Notes: generated from the sequence alone by a model not told the origin. A stretch of 49,384 bases of DNA from Streptococcus parasanguinis (GCA_018365265.1 JAGZKI010000008.1:1-49384), one strand, 5' to 3'. Positions 24,324 through 32,995 are shown, counted from the first letter of the stretch. A program made the numbers and translations.

Positions 24324-24360
24324 GGGGGAAGAGGGCACTTGCCCCACTCCCTTTTCTTTT
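24324..24360 (+). terminator. Probable terminator of ftsK
   Basis: A G-rich run (GGGGGAAGAGGGC) faces a C-rich run (GCCCCACTCCC), with GGGC/GCCC at the core, followed by CTTTTCTTTTTATA. Confidence 0.5.
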
Positions 24361-24385
24361 TATAGAAAATAGAAAGTAGGACCAG

Positions 24386-24772
24386 ATGAAGTTAGACACG
24401 ATTCATCATATTGCCATCATTGGACGGGATCGCGATGCTATGCTGCACTTTTATGTGGACCAGTTGGGCTTTGCGATTGTCAGTGAGTATGACCGTCCCG
24501 AACGCGGAGATATCTTGATCAATCTCCGTCAGGGGAAGCTGACTTTAGAACTCTTTATCAAACCGTCGGCCCCAGAACGTCCGAAGCTCCCCTTGCCCGA
24601 GCATGCGGGACTGCGTCATCTGGCCTTTCAAGTGGACAATGTAGAGACCTATCTAGCTAGATTGGATCAGCTAGGTATTGAGAATACTGGCCTTCGCTAT
24701 GATGATTTTGATGGCAAGAAGATGGCATTTTTCTTCGATCCAGAAGGATTGCCCTTGGAAATACATGAGTGA
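24386..24772 (+). CDS. VOC/glyoxalase family protein
   Basis: A 128-residue vicinal-oxygen-chelate fold protein, likely a metal-dependent enzyme of the glyoxalase I/dioxygenase type; substrate unknown. Two beta-alpha-beta repeats are visible: IHHIAIIGRDRDAMLHFYVD with the first His ligand, and LRHLAFQVDNVETYLARL; the end FFFDPEGLPLEIHE carries the last Glu ligand. Its TGA overlaps the possible GTG start of the P-type ATPase, so the two may be coupled. Confidence 0.88.
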   Translation: MKLDTIHHIAIIGRDRDAMLHFYVDQLGFAIVSEYDRPERGDILINLRQGKLTLELFIKPSAPERPKLPLPEHAGLRHLAFQVDNVETYLARLDQLGIENTGLRYDDFDGKKMAFFFDPEGLPLEIHE

Positions 24773-24780
24773 GGAAAGCA

Positions 24781-27099
24781 ATGGATAGATTAGAAGGACT
24801 CAGTCAGGAAGAAGTAGCAAAAAAGATCCAAGAGGGCAAGCAAAATAAGGTCACGATTAAGACAGAAAAAAGTATTGGGCAGATCATTCGAGACAATGTC
24901 TTTACCTACTTTAATCTGATTTTCTTGGTCTTAGCGGTCTTGCTGGTAGCAGTGAAGTCTTGGAACAATCTCTTGTTTGTTCCGGTCGTTGTGGTCAACT
25001 CCTTGGTAGGAATTGTGCAGGAAGTCCGCTCTCGACGGATCTTGCGTCAGATGCAATTTCTGCATATAAGTGAGGCGATCGTTCTTCGTGAAGGAAAAGA
25101 AGTCGCTCTACCGATCGATCAGCTGGTGGAGGGCGATCTGGTTCGCTTTCAAGCTGGAGATCAGATCTATGCGGATGGGGTCTTGCTGGAGGGCGAGCTA
25201 AAAGTCGATGAATCGCAATTGACAGGTGAAGCCGATGAGGTCAAAAAAGGAGCGCAAGACGCACTCATGTCAGGTAGTTTTGTGATCGCTGGTCAAGGAC
25301 TGGCGCGATTGGAAAAAGTTGGGAATGACTCCTACATTAACCAATTGAGCCTGGAAGCCAAGCAGGTCAAGTCTCATGAGGAGTCCGATATGGTCCATGC
25401 GGTCAACCGAATCGTGGGGATCATTGGTCTTCTTATCATTCCGCTAGGCTCGCTCCTTTTTCTTCGCAGCTATATCAGCCTAGGCGATAGCCTCAAGCTC
25501 AGTGTGACTTCAACAGTCGGTGCCTTGATCGGGATGATTCCAGAAGGCTTGTATCTCTTGATGACCTTGGCACTGGCTCTTGGTGCTGTCAGATTAGCCA
25601 AGGAAAAGGTCCTGCTCAATAGCATGAAGGGGATTGAGACCTTATCGCGCGTGGATGTCCTTTGTGTCGATAAGACGGGGACCATTACAGAGCCGGGTAT
25701 GGAAGTGACAGAGATTCGTCCAGTTAAAGACGCTCAAGACTTGGAAGCTCTAGCTCAGTATGTAGAAGCTAGTATGGATCAAAACGATACCATGGATGCC
25801 ATCCGTAAATTTCACAAGACTCCAGTCAGCCAGCCTTGGAAGGCCCTTGAAATACAGCCCTTTACGTCTAAGAAAAAGTATGGGGCCATTGCCTTTGAAT
25901 CTGGGATCTATGTATTAGGTGCACCAGAATTTGTTTTACGAGAGGGCTTCTCTGAGCTTGAACAGGAGATAGCTCCTGCTACTCAGGCTGGCAATCGGGT
26001 CTTGGCCTTTGGGAAATATAAGGAAGAACACCTGGGAGAGACTTTAGAGGCTCCTGTAGACTTGGTAGCCTGGATTATTCTCTCCAATCCTTTGAGAAAA
26101 AATGCCAAAGAAACCTTTGCCTACTTTAAACAACAAGGAGTGACCATTAAGGTTATCTCAGGGGACAACCCTGCTACAGTCTCAGCTATTGCACAAAAAG
26201 CAGGCATTGAAGGAGCAGAGGATCTAATCGATACCAGAACCTTACTGACGGAAGAAGACTTGCACCAGGCGGCGAGCCAATATACGGTCTTTGGTCGGGT
26301 GACACCAGAGCAAAAGAAAAGCCTTGTCGAAGGCTTGCAGGCAAAGGGGCATAAAGTCGCCATGACCGGAGATGGCGTTAACGATATTCTGGCCCTCAAA
26401 ACAGCGGATTGTAGTATTGCGATGGAATCTGGAAATGATGCGACCAAAAAGATGGCGCAAGTGGTTTTACTGGATTCCGACTTTGGAAAGATGCCGTCCA
26501 TCGTGGCAGAAGGGCGGCGGGTGGTCAATAATATTCAACGATCAGCCAGTCTCTTTTTGATCAAGAATATCTTTTCTATTTTGTTGGCTATCTCAGTGAC
26601 GCTTTTAGCCTTTACCTATCCCATTATGCCGTCGCAGATGTCTTTGATCAGTGGTTTTACGATTGGGATTCCAGGATTCTTCCTAGCGCTTGAGCCCAAT
26701 AGCGAACGAATCAAAGGGCGCTTTATCGAAACGGTCTTTAAAAATGCGCTACCTGCTGCCTTGACGGATTTTATACTGATTTTCAGTCTGGTATTGCTCT
26801 CTTCAGCATTTGGCATGAGGTCAGAAGAACTCTCGAGTGCAGCCATCTGCTTGATGGCCTTTGTTGGATTTACCATCATCTACCAAGAATCCCAGCCTCT
26901 CAATCACTACAAGAGACTGGTTCTTCTAGGAAATATCCTAGCCTTCCTGGTTTCAAGTAGTATCCTAGGGAAATTCTTCAACATGAGCCCCTTGAGGATC
27001 CAAACACTGGTTATCTGTGCCATCATGGCAGCTCTAGCTCTCATCTTGATTCAAGTCTTCAAGAAACTAGTAGGCTGGTTCTTTCATCGGAAGAAATAA
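24781..27099 (+). CDS. Cation-translocating P-type ATPase
   Basis: A 772-residue P-type ATPase. It has the actuator motif LTGEADE (about 147), the membrane motif IPEGL, the phosphorylated Asp in CVDKTGTITE (about 296), and the hinge MTGDGVNDILALK (about 529); about ten membrane spans. The IPEGL motif and lack of heavy-metal-binding Cys fit a Ca/Mg/Mn-type pump, but the ion is not predictable from this. A GTG at 24769 overlaps the upstream stop; GAGG at 24771-24774 places the ATG at 24781 at good spacing. It precedes the second copy of the intergenic repeat. Confidence 0.9.
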   Translation: MDRLEGLSQEEVAKKIQEGKQNKVTIKTEKSIGQIIRDNVFTYFNLIFLVLAVLLVAVKSWNNLLFVPVVVVNSLVGIVQEVRSRRILRQMQFLHISEAIVLREGKEVALPIDQLVEGDLVRFQAGDQIYADGVLLEGELKVDESQLTGEADEVKKGAQDALMSGSFVIAGQGLARLEKVGNDSYINQLSLEAKQVKSHEESDMVHAVNRIVGIIGLLIIPLGSLLFLRSYISLGDSLKLSVTSTVGALIGMIPEGLYLLMTLALALGAVRLAKEKVLLNSMKGIETLSRVDVLCVDKTGTITEPGMEVTEIRPVKDAQDLEALAQYVEASMDQNDTMDAIRKFHKTPVSQPWKALEIQPFTSKKKYGAIAFESGIYVLGAPEFVLREGFSELEQEIAPATQAGNRVLAFGKYKEEHLGETLEAPVDLVAWIILSNPLRKNAKETFAYFKQQGVTIKVISGDNPATVSAIAQKAGIEGAEDLIDTRTLLTEEDLHQAASQYTVFGRVTPEQKKSLVEGLQAKGHKVAMTGDGVNDILALKTADCSIAMESGNDATKKMAQVVLLDSDFGKMPSIVAEGRRVVNNIQRSASLFLIKNIFSILLAISVTLLAFTYPIMPSQMSLISGFTIGIPGFFLALEPNSERIKGRFIETVFKNALPAALTDFILIFSLVLLSSAFGMRSEELSSAAICLMAFVGFTIIYQESQPLNHYKRLVLLGNILAFLVSSSILGKFFNMSPLRIQTLVICAIMAALALILIQVFKKLVGWFFHRKK

Positions 27100-27103
27100 A
27101 AAA

Positions 27104-27221
27104 AAAAGAGTGGGACAGAAATCGGTAATTCGTTAGAATTCGATTTCGTCGTCCCACCTCCGCACAGTTGAGTAGGGCTGTAAAAGCTGATGAAATCAGC
27201 GTATTAGAGCCCACTCAACCA
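27104..27221 (-). repeat. Intergenic repeat, copy 2 (inverted relative to copy 1)
   Basis: Reverse complement of 1-118 with about three differences. Stems: GTGGGAC (27109-27115) with GTCCCAC (27140-27146), with GAAATCG/CGATTTC nested; and GTTGAGT (27166-27172) with ACTCAAC (27212-27218). Read on the minus strand it ends in a T tract and can terminate the DUF3397 transcript. Confidence 0.85.
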
Positions 27222-27254
27222 CTGCGTCTTGCTCGACAATCCAAAAACAATTGA

Positions 27255-27284
27255 GAGGCTAGGACTTTTGTCCCAGCCTCTTTT
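27255..27284 (+). terminator. Terminator of the P-type ATPase gene
   Basis: GAGGCTAGGAC (27255-27265), TTTT loop, GTCCCAGCCTC (27270-27280) with one mismatch, then TTTT. Confidence 0.75.
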
Positions 27285-27289
27285 CAGTA

Positions 27290-27634
27290 TTAGATAAACA
27301 AACTAACGGTTAGGATCAGATAGAGCAAGAAGGTGATCAGAAAACCAGCGCGCCAGAAGTATTTGATAAATTTCGGATAATAAAAACTCTTTTTCTTTTT
27401 TAAGAAATAAACCGTTAGCCCCAAGGCCAAAAGCGAAAGGCTTAAGGCTAGCAGTGGTAAGAGGCTGTGGTAAAAAGCGCTGTCTGAGATCAGGTAGTAC
27501 TCCAAGGCAAATAATGGAAAGGCAATATCGGTAGATCGCCATCCTCTTTTTTGGAGTTTAAAGAGGTGAACAATGATGCCGCTCAGAATCAGCGTTAAAA
27601 AAATAAATAATACAGAAGCAACTTTGATTAACAT
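27290..27634 (-). CDS. DUF3397 membrane protein
   Basis: A 114-residue membrane protein with four hydrophobic segments and basic loops (VYFLKKKKSFYYPKFIKYFWRAG), which fits the DUF3397 family of lactic acid bacteria. Function unknown. It is transcribed away from rplK and is closed on its strand by the inverted repeat element. The ATG at 27634 has little upstream sequence that looks like a strong RBS. Confidence 0.8.
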   Translation of the reverse strand: MLIKVASVLFIFLTLILSGIIVHLFKLQKRGWRSTDIAFPLFALEYYLISDSAFYHSLLPLLALSLSLLALGLTVYFLKKKKSFYYPKFIKYFWRAGFLITFLLYLILTVSLFI

Positions 27635-27687
27635 AGCTTCATTCTATCATAAAACGAAAAAAAAGTTTACTATATTTTAATTTTTTC

Positions 27688-27715
27688 TTGCAAAAAAAGA
27701 GAAATCGTGTATAAT
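27688..27715 (+). promoter_or_regulatory. Promoter of the rplK-rplA operon
   Basis: TTGCAA (27688-27693), 16-nt spacer, consensus TATAAT (27710-27715). Confidence 0.8.
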
Positions 27716-27721
27716 AGAAAG

Positions 27722-27785
27722 GTATGCACAAAGCATACTTGTGGGAGGTAAAAATCTGTAATTACCGCCAAAACCACAAAGGAGG
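27722..27785 (+). promoter_or_regulatory. rplK 5' leader, candidate ribosomal protein L1 site
   Basis: A hairpin GTATGC/GCATAC (27722-27738) is followed by an asymmetric stem: TGTGG (27740-27744) with CCACA (27774-27778), GA on the 5' side, GGTAA/TTACC inner stem, and a 7-nt 3' bulge. The shape resembles known L1 autoregulation sites, and the AAGGAGG of rplK follows at once, so L1 binding could block translation. Confidence 0.6.
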
Positions 27786-27794
27786 ATTTAAGAA

Positions 27795-28220
27795 ATGGCT
27801 AAAAAAGTCGAAAAACTTGTAAAATTGCAAATCCCTGCTGGTAAAGCTACTCCAGCTCCACCGGTTGGTCCAGCGCTTGGTCAAGCAGGTATCAACATCA
27901 TGGGATTCACTAAAGAGTTTAACGCTCGTACAGCTGATCAAGCTGGTATGATCATCCCAGTTGTTATCACTGTTTATGAAGACAAATCATTCGATTTCGT
28001 TACAAAAACACCACCAGCTGCTGTTCTTTTGAAAAAAGCTGCAGGTGTTGAAAAAGGTTCAGGTACACCGAACAAAACAAAAGTTGCAACTGTAACTCGT
28101 GCACAAGTACAACAAATCGCTGAAACTAAGATGCCAGATTTGAACGCTGCAAACATTGAGTCTGCAATGCGTATGATCGAAGGTACTGCTCGTTCTATGG
28201 GATTCACTGTTACTGACTAA
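27795..28220 (+). CDS. rplK: 50S ribosomal protein L11
   Basis: Binds 23S rRNA in the GTPase-associated centre. The 141-residue protein shows the whole family pattern, including KLQIPAGKATPAPPVGPALG near the N-terminus, the GIKxxx-like rRNA-binding C-terminal domain and the final GTARSMGFTVTD. Full-length, ATG behind AAGGAGG. First gene of the L11-L1 operon, with a candidate L1-binding leader. Confidence 0.98.
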   Translation: MAKKVEKLVKLQIPAGKATPAPPVGPALGQAGINIMGFTKEFNARTADQAGMIIPVVITVYEDKSFDFVTKTPPAAVLLKKAAGVEKGSGTPNKTKVATVTRAQVQQIAETKMPDLNAANIESAMRMIEGTARSMGFTVTD

Positions 28221-28270
28221 TTGTAACAATCCTATTTGCCCGCAATACACTTGATCAAATGACGAGTGAC

Positions 28271-28297
28271 GTGGGAGATGAAAATCGATATGACCAC
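28271..28297 (+). promoter_or_regulatory. Second candidate L1 site, upstream of rplA
   Basis: GTGG (28271-28274) pairs with CCAC (28294-28297), again with GA on the 5' side, a small inner stem GAT/ATC and a 7-nt 3' bulge. It repeats the shape of the rplK leader and stands 21 nt before the rplA ATG. Confidence 0.5.
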
Positions 28298-28317
28298 ATT
28301 ACAAGGAGAAAGATAAA

Positions 28318-29007
28318 ATGGCTAAAAAAAGCAAACAACTTCGTGCTGCTCTTGAAAAAATCGACAGCACAAAAGTATACAGCGTAGAAGAAGCTGTAGC
28401 TCTTGCAAAAGAAACTAACTTTGCAAAATTTGACGCAACTGTAGAAGTTGCATACAACTTGAACATCGACGTGAAAAAAGCGGACCAACAAATCCGTGGT
28501 GCAATGGTATTGCCAAACGGAACTGGTAAAACAGCTCGCGTACTTGTATTTGCACGTGGTGCAAAAGCTGAAGAAGCAAAAGCTGCTGGTGCAGACTTCG
28601 TAGGTGAAGATGACCTTGTTGCGAAAATCAACGATGGTTGGTTGGACTTCGACGTTGTTATCGCTACACCTGACATGATGGCTCTTGTTGGACGTCTTGG
28701 ACGTGTCCTTGGACCACGTAACTTGATGCCAAACCCTAAAACTGGTACAGTAACTATGGATGTTGCGAAAGCAGTTGAAGAGTCTAAAGGTGGTAAAATC
28801 ACTTACCGTGCTGATAAAGCAGGTATCGTTCAAGCGATCATCGGTAAAGTTTCATTCGATGATACTAAATTGGTTGAAAACTTTAAAGCTTTCAACGACA
28901 CAATCCAAAAAGCAAAACCAGCTACAGCTAAAGGTACTTACGTAACTAGCTTGACTTTGACTACAACTCAAGGTCCTGGTATCAAAGTGGATGTTAACTC
29001 ACTTTAA
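28318..29007 (+). CDS. rplA: 50S ribosomal protein L1
   Basis: Forms the L1 stalk of the 50S subunit and, in many bacteria, represses its own operon. The 229-residue protein is typical: VDIRGAMVLP-like start of domain I (DQQIRGAMVLPNGTGKTARV), VGRLGRVLGPRNLMPNPKTGT, and the C-terminal YVTSLTLTTTQGPGIKVD. ATG after AAGGAG. The 97-nt gap after rplK contains a second L1-like site, so both genes may be controlled by L1. Confidence 0.98.
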   Translation: MAKKSKQLRAALEKIDSTKVYSVEEAVALAKETNFAKFDATVEVAYNLNIDVKKADQQIRGAMVLPNGTGKTARVLVFARGAKAEEAKAAGADFVGEDDLVAKINDGWLDFDVVIATPDMMALVGRLGRVLGPRNLMPNPKTGTVTMDVAKAVEESKGGKITYRADKAGIVQAIIGKVSFDDTKLVENFKAFNDTIQKAKPATAKGTYVTSLTLTTTQGPGIKVDVNSL

Positions 29008-29015
29008 TTGAAATG

Positions 29016-29042
29016 AAAAGCTGCCTTCGGGTAGCTTTTTTT
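29016..29042 (+). terminator. Terminator of rplK-rplA
   Basis: AAAAGCTGCC, loop TTCG, GGTAGCTTTT followed by T. Confidence 0.85.
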
Positions 29043-29134
29043 GTACGCCATTTTTATTTGCTACAGTTGGTAAAACTAATCGGATGGAAAAAAGAAAATT
29101 TTGATGGATATGACTATATAAAAAACGTAATTTA

Positions 29135-29143
29135 TGGTAAAAT
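29135..29143 (+). promoter_or_regulatory. Extended -10 promoter of pyrH
   Basis: TGgTAAAAT at 29135-29143, 28 nt before the ATG; no good -35. Confidence 0.55.
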
Positions 29144-29170
29144 AATACAGATCAAAAAAGGAGAGAGAAA

Positions 29171-29902
29171 ATGGTAGAACCTAAGTATAAACGTATCTTA
29201 ATCAAGCTATCTGGTGAGGCTCTTGCTGGCGAACGTGGTGTCGGAATCGATATCAAAACTGTCCAAAATATGGCCCAAGAAATCAAGGAAGTTCACGAAC
29301 TTGGAATTGAAATTGCCTTGGTGATTGGAGGGGGAAACCTTTGGCGTGGAGAACCTGCTGCAGAAGCAGGGATGGATCGTGTCCAAGCAGACTACACAGG
29401 GATGCTTGGGACTGTCATGAACGCCCTTGTGATGGCTGATTCGCTTCAACAAGTTGGCGTGGATACCCGTGTTCAAACTGCGATTGCTATGCAACAAGTT
29501 GCAGAACCATATATCCGTGGTCGTGCCCTTCGTCACCTTGAAAAAGATCGGATCGTGATCTTTGGTGCAGGGATCGGTTCTCCTTACTTCTCAACAGATA
29601 CGACAGCAGCCCTTCGTGCAGCTGAGATTGAAGCAGATGCCATTCTCATGGCCAAAAATGGGGTCGATGGTGTTTACAATGCCGATCCGAAAAAAGATGC
29701 TTCAGCTGTGAAATTTGAGGAATTGACTCACCGTGATGTGATCAACAAAGGTCTTCGCATCATGGACTCAACAGCCTCTACTCTCTCCATGGACAACGAC
29801 ATTGACTTGGTTGTCTTTAATATGAATGAACCAGGCAATATCAAACGCGTTGTCTTTGGTGAAAATATCGGTACAACCGTATCGAATAACGTAGAAAAAT
29901 AA
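29171..29902 (+). CDS. pyrH: UMP kinase
   Basis: Makes UDP from UMP, feeding all pyrimidine nucleotides. The 243-residue protein is of the bacterial amino-acid-kinase type: RILIKLSGEALAGERGVGID near the start, IGGGNLWRG, TDTTAALRAAEIEADAI and KNGVDGVYNADPKKD. RBS AAGGAGAGAG. It forms an operon with frr (19-nt gap), an order conserved from bacilli to proteobacteria. Confidence 0.97.
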   Translation: MVEPKYKRILIKLSGEALAGERGVGIDIKTVQNMAQEIKEVHELGIEIALVIGGGNLWRGEPAAEAGMDRVQADYTGMLGTVMNALVMADSLQQVGVDTRVQTAIAMQQVAEPYIRGRALRHLEKDRIVIFGAGIGSPYFSTDTTAALRAAEIEADAILMAKNGVDGVYNADPKKDASAVKFEELTHRDVINKGLRIMDSTASTLSMDNDIDLVVFNMNEPGNIKRVVFGENIGTTVSNNVEK

Positions 29903-29921
29903 TAGAAAATAGAGGAAGATT

Positions 29922-30479
29922 ATGGCAAACCCAATCGTAGAAAAAGCAAAAGAAAGAATGACCCAGTCTCACCAAAGTTTGGGACGTGAATTTGGTAGCA
30001 TCCGTGCTGGACGTGCAAATGCAAGTCTTTTGGATCGTATTTTCGTAGAATACTACGGAGTAGAGACTCCTTTGAACCAATTGGCATCTATCACTATTCC
30101 AGAAGCGCGTGTCTTGTTGATCACACCATTTGATAAATCATCTTTGAAAGACATCGAGCACAGCATCAATGCTTCTGACCTTGGCATCACTCCAGCCAAC
30201 GATGGATCTGTTATCCGCTTGGTTATCCCAGCTTTGACAGAAGAAACTCGTCGTGACTTGGCAAAAGAAGTGAAAAAAGTGGGTGAAAATGCTAAAGTAG
30301 CGATCCGTAACATCCGTCGTGATGCTATGGATGAAGCGAAGAAACAAGAAAAAGCAAAAGAAATCACAGAAGATGAATTGAAAGGTCTTGAAAAAGAGAT
30401 CCAAAAAGTTACGGATGACGCTGTTAAGCATGTGGATGAAATGACAGCGCACAAAGAAAAAGAATTGATGGAAGTTTAA
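29922..30479 (+). CDS. frr: Ribosome recycling factor
   Basis: With EF-G splits the 70S ribosome after termination. The 185-residue protein has the three-helix bundle and tRNA-like features: FGSIRAGRANASLLDRIFVEYYG, the LLITPFDKSSLKDIEHSI loop, RRDLAKEVKKVGENAKVAIRNIRRD, and the C-terminal DDAVKHVDEMTAHKEKEL. Normal length. Behind pyrH; a hairpin follows at 30508-30537. Confidence 0.98.
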   Translation: MANPIVEKAKERMTQSHQSLGREFGSIRAGRANASLLDRIFVEYYGVETPLNQLASITIPEARVLLITPFDKSSLKDIEHSINASDLGITPANDGSVIRLVIPALTEETRRDLAKEVKKVGENAKVAIRNIRRDAMDEAKKQEKAKEITEDELKGLEKEIQKVTDDAVKHVDEMTAHKEKELMEV

Positions 30480-30507
30480 TCCATCCCAACCATTACAGGA
30501 AAGAAAG

Positions 30508-30537
30508 ACTCAGTTGGCACTGCTGGCTGGGTTTTAT
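30508..30537 (+). terminator. Hairpin terminator after frr
   Basis: ACTCAGTTGGC (30508-30518) pairs with GCTGGCTGGGT (30522-30532) through several wobbles, followed by TTTATTT. It may be leaky into cvfB. Confidence 0.6.
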
Positions 30538-30578
30538 TTCCATTATTCTTGTGAAGAGGCAAGAGGAAAGAAGGAAAC

Positions 30579-31433
30579 ATGAATACGAATCTAGCAAGCT
30601 ACATCATGGGAATGGTCATCGATGAAAATGATCACTTCTATTTTGTTCAAAAAGATGGCCAGACCTACGCGCTTGATAAAGCAGAAGGCCCCCATCAAGT
30701 CGGAGAAAGTGTCAAGGGCTTTGCCTATACGGATATGAAGCAAAAGCTCCGACTCACGACACTTGAAGTCACAGCAACTCAAGAAAGCTTTGGCTGGGGA
30801 ACGGTCACGGAAGTGCGCAAGGATTTGGGAGTCTTCGTGGATACAGGGCTTCCAGATAAGCAGATTGTTGTCTCACTAGATATCCTACCGGAGATCAAAG
30901 ATCTATGGCCTAAAAAGGGCGATCGTCTCTATATTCGATTAGAAGTTGATAAGAAAGATCGGATTTGGGGGATCTTAGCCTACCAGGAAGATTTCCAGCG
31001 TTTGGCTCGTCCAGCCTACAACAATATGCAAAACCAAAACTGGCCAGCCATTGTCTACCGCTTGAAATTGTCTGGAACCTTTGTTTACCTTCCAGAGAAT
31101 AATATGCTGGGCTTTATCCACCCAAGTGAGCGATATGCAGAACCACGTTTGGGAGAGGTCTTAAATGCCCGCGTCATTGGATTTCGTGAGGTGGATCGGA
31201 CCTTGAACCTATCTTTGAAGCCACGTTCCTTTGAAATGTTGGAAAACGATGCCCAAATGATTTTGACCTATTTGGAAGCCAATGGAGGCTTTATGACCTT
31301 GAATGATAAGTCGTCTCCAGAAGAAATCAAAGCAACTTTTGGGATTTCAAAAGGTCAGTTCAAAAAGGCTTTGGGTGGTTTGATGAAGGCCAAAAAAATC
31401 AAGCAAGACCAGTTTGGAACAGAGTTAATCTAA
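30579..31433 (+). CDS. cvfB: CvfB family S1-domain RNA-binding protein
   Basis: A 284-residue protein of the conserved virulence factor B family. It consists of three S1-like OB modules (about 5-60, 65-130, 145-215, the last with FVYLPENNMLGFIHPSERYAEP) and a C-terminal winged helix (about 220-284, SPEEIKATFGISKGQFKKAL). In S. aureus the homologue binds RNA and affects virulence gene expression; the target here is unknown. RBS GAGGAAAGAAGGA. It is 10 nt from yozE, so the two are co-transcribed. Confidence 0.9.
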   Translation: MNTNLASYIMGMVIDENDHFYFVQKDGQTYALDKAEGPHQVGESVKGFAYTDMKQKLRLTTLEVTATQESFGWGTVTEVRKDLGVFVDTGLPDKQIVVSLDILPEIKDLWPKKGDRLYIRLEVDKKDRIWGILAYQEDFQRLARPAYNNMQNQNWPAIVYRLKLSGTFVYLPENNMLGFIHPSERYAEPRLGEVLNARVIGFREVDRTLNLSLKPRSFEMLENDAQMILTYLEANGGFMTLNDKSSPEEIKATFGISKGQFKKALGGLMKAKKIKQDQFGTELI

Positions 31434-31443
31434 GAGGAGGCTT

Positions 31444-31659
31444 ATGCGAAAATCATTTTATACTTGGCTGATGACGGAGCGCAATCCTAAAAGCAATGCT
31501 CCTAAGGCCATTCTAGCAGATCTTGCTTTTCACGAGTCTGCTTTTCCCAAGCATACAGATGACTTCGACGAGGTCAGTCGCTATTTAGAAGAGCATGCCA
31601 GCTTTTCCTTTAATCTTGGCGATTTTGATGCGATTTGGGAAGAATACCAAGCCCACTAG
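31444..31659 (+). CDS. YozE family protein (UPF0346)
   Basis: A 71-residue soluble protein of the UPF0346/YozE SAM-like family, recognised from SFYTWLMTERNPKSNAPKAI and LADLAFHESAFPKHTDDF. Function unknown. RBS AGAGGAGG at 31433-31440 fits the ATG. The cvfB-yozE-phoH order is shared with pneumococcus. Confidence 0.88.
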   Translation: MRKSFYTWLMTERNPKSNAPKAILADLAFHESAFPKHTDDFDEVSRYLEEHASFSFNLGDFDAIWEEYQAH

Positions 31660-31738
31660 AAAAGGACAGGTCGAGGATGGTTTTTTCTCGGCCTCTTTGT
31701 TATAATAATAGAAAAATACAGGTAGAGAGGTTCTTTAT

Positions 31739-32734
31739 TTGCAAGAACATTCAGTTGAAATTACATTAACGCATCCAGACGATCTCTTTCATTTGTTTGG
31801 ATCTAACGAACGCCATCTTCGTTTGATGGAGCAAGAATTTGGGGTAACTATTCACGCCCGGACAGAAATCGTCCAAATCATTGGGGAAGAAGAAAGCTGC
31901 GAGCAGGTTCGTCAAGTCATCCAGGCTCTTTTGGTCCTCGTCAACCGTGGCATGACCATTGGAACGCCGGATGTGGTGACCGCCATTACCATGGTGAGAA
32001 ATGGGGAATTGGATAAGTTCATCGCTCTCTATGAAGAAGAGATTATCAAGGATAGTTACGGCAAGCCCATTCGAGTTAAAACGCTTGGACAAAAGATCTA
32101 TGTCGATAGTGTCAAGAACCATGATGTCACTTTTGGGATTGGACCAGCGGGGACTGGGAAAACCTTCCTAGCGGTGACTTTGGCCGTGACTGCCCTCAAG
32201 CGTGGTCAGGTCAAGCGGATCATTTTGACCCGTCCTGCTGTAGAAGCTGGAGAGAGCCTTGGTTTCCTACCAGGGGATCTTAAAGAAAAAGTAGACCCTT
32301 ATCTACGTCCGGTCTATGATGCTCTTTACCAGATTTTAGGGAAAGACCAAACCACTCGGATGATGGAGCGGGAGATTATCGAGATTGCACCTTTGGCTTA
32401 TATGCGGGGGCGGACCTTGGACGATGCCTTTGTCATCCTCGATGAAGCGCAAAATACCACCATCATGCAGATGAAGATGTTTTTGACCCGTCTTGGTTTT
32501 AACTCTAAGATGATTGTCAATGGAGATACTAGCCAGATTGACCTTCCTCGAAATGTCAAATCCGGCTTGATTGATGCTCAGGAGAAATTGAAGAACATTT
32601 CTCAAATTGACTTTGTGCATTTCTCTGCCAAGGATGTCGTTCGCCATCCAGTAGTAGCAGAGATTATTCGGGCCTATGAGCCCATTCCAAATCCAGTCCT
32701 CAAAGAAAAACCGGATGTGGAAGAAGAAGAATAA
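31739..32734 (+). CDS. phoH: PhoH family ATPase
   Basis: Cytoplasmic ATPase/helicase-like protein of unknown exact role, linked in bacteria to RNA metabolism; 331 residues. An N-terminal KH-like part (about 1-70) precedes the ATPase with GPAGTGKT (135-142) and FVILDEAQN (about 230). The start is TTG at 31739: GAGAGG at 31725-31730 has 8-nt spacing and no ATG is near. Its neighbour in the wider region, ybeY, is often close to phoH in Firmicutes; here about 6 kb separate them. Confidence 0.92.
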   Translation: MQEHSVEITLTHPDDLFHLFGSNERHLRLMEQEFGVTIHARTEIVQIIGEEESCEQVRQVIQALLVLVNRGMTIGTPDVVTAITMVRNGELDKFIALYEEEIIKDSYGKPIRVKTLGQKIYVDSVKNHDVTFGIGPAGTGKTFLAVTLAVTALKRGQVKRIILTRPAVEAGESLGFLPGDLKEKVDPYLRPVYDALYQILGKDQTTRMMEREIIEIAPLAYMRGRTLDDAFVILDEAQNTTIMQMKMFLTRLGFNSKMIVNGDTSQIDLPRNVKSGLIDAQEKLKNISQIDFVHFSAKDVVRHPVVAEIIRAYEPIPNPVLKEKPDVEEEE

Positions 32735-32741
32735 AAGAAAA

Positions 32742-32770
32742 GGCAAAGATCATCAGATCTTTGCCTTAAA
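32742..32770 (+). terminator. Terminator of phoH
   Basis: GGCAAAGATC (32742-32751) pairs with GATCTTTGCC (32756-32765), then TTAAATT. Copy B of the structured repeat follows. Confidence 0.75.
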
Positions 32771-32794
32771 TTGACGATAAAATCATCTCCTAGC

Positions 32795-32925
32795 CTTTCC
32801 TTAGGTGAGAACGGACGTCAGCGAACTTCTTCGAAGTTCCATGACTAATAATTGAGCCTAAGGTCTCAATTATTCCGAGTGCTCGAAACTAAATTGTTTC
32901 AAGCACTTTTCTCACGGCGGAAAGT
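32795..32925 (+). repeat. Dispersed structured repeat, copy B
   Basis: CTTTCC (32795-32800) with GGAAAG (32919-32924), GTGAG (32805-32809) with CTCAC (32911-32915). H1 GAACTTC/GAAGTTC (32823-32839), H2 AATAATTGAG/CTCAATTATT (32847-32874), H3 GTGCTCGAAAC/GTTTCAAGCAC (32879-32906, one mismatch). Confidence 0.85.
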
Positions 32926-32995
32926 CTCTAAAGATGATTTAAAAAACTCAAAACAACTTGTTTTTTCGATGGTAATTCTTTAAATATATGATAGT

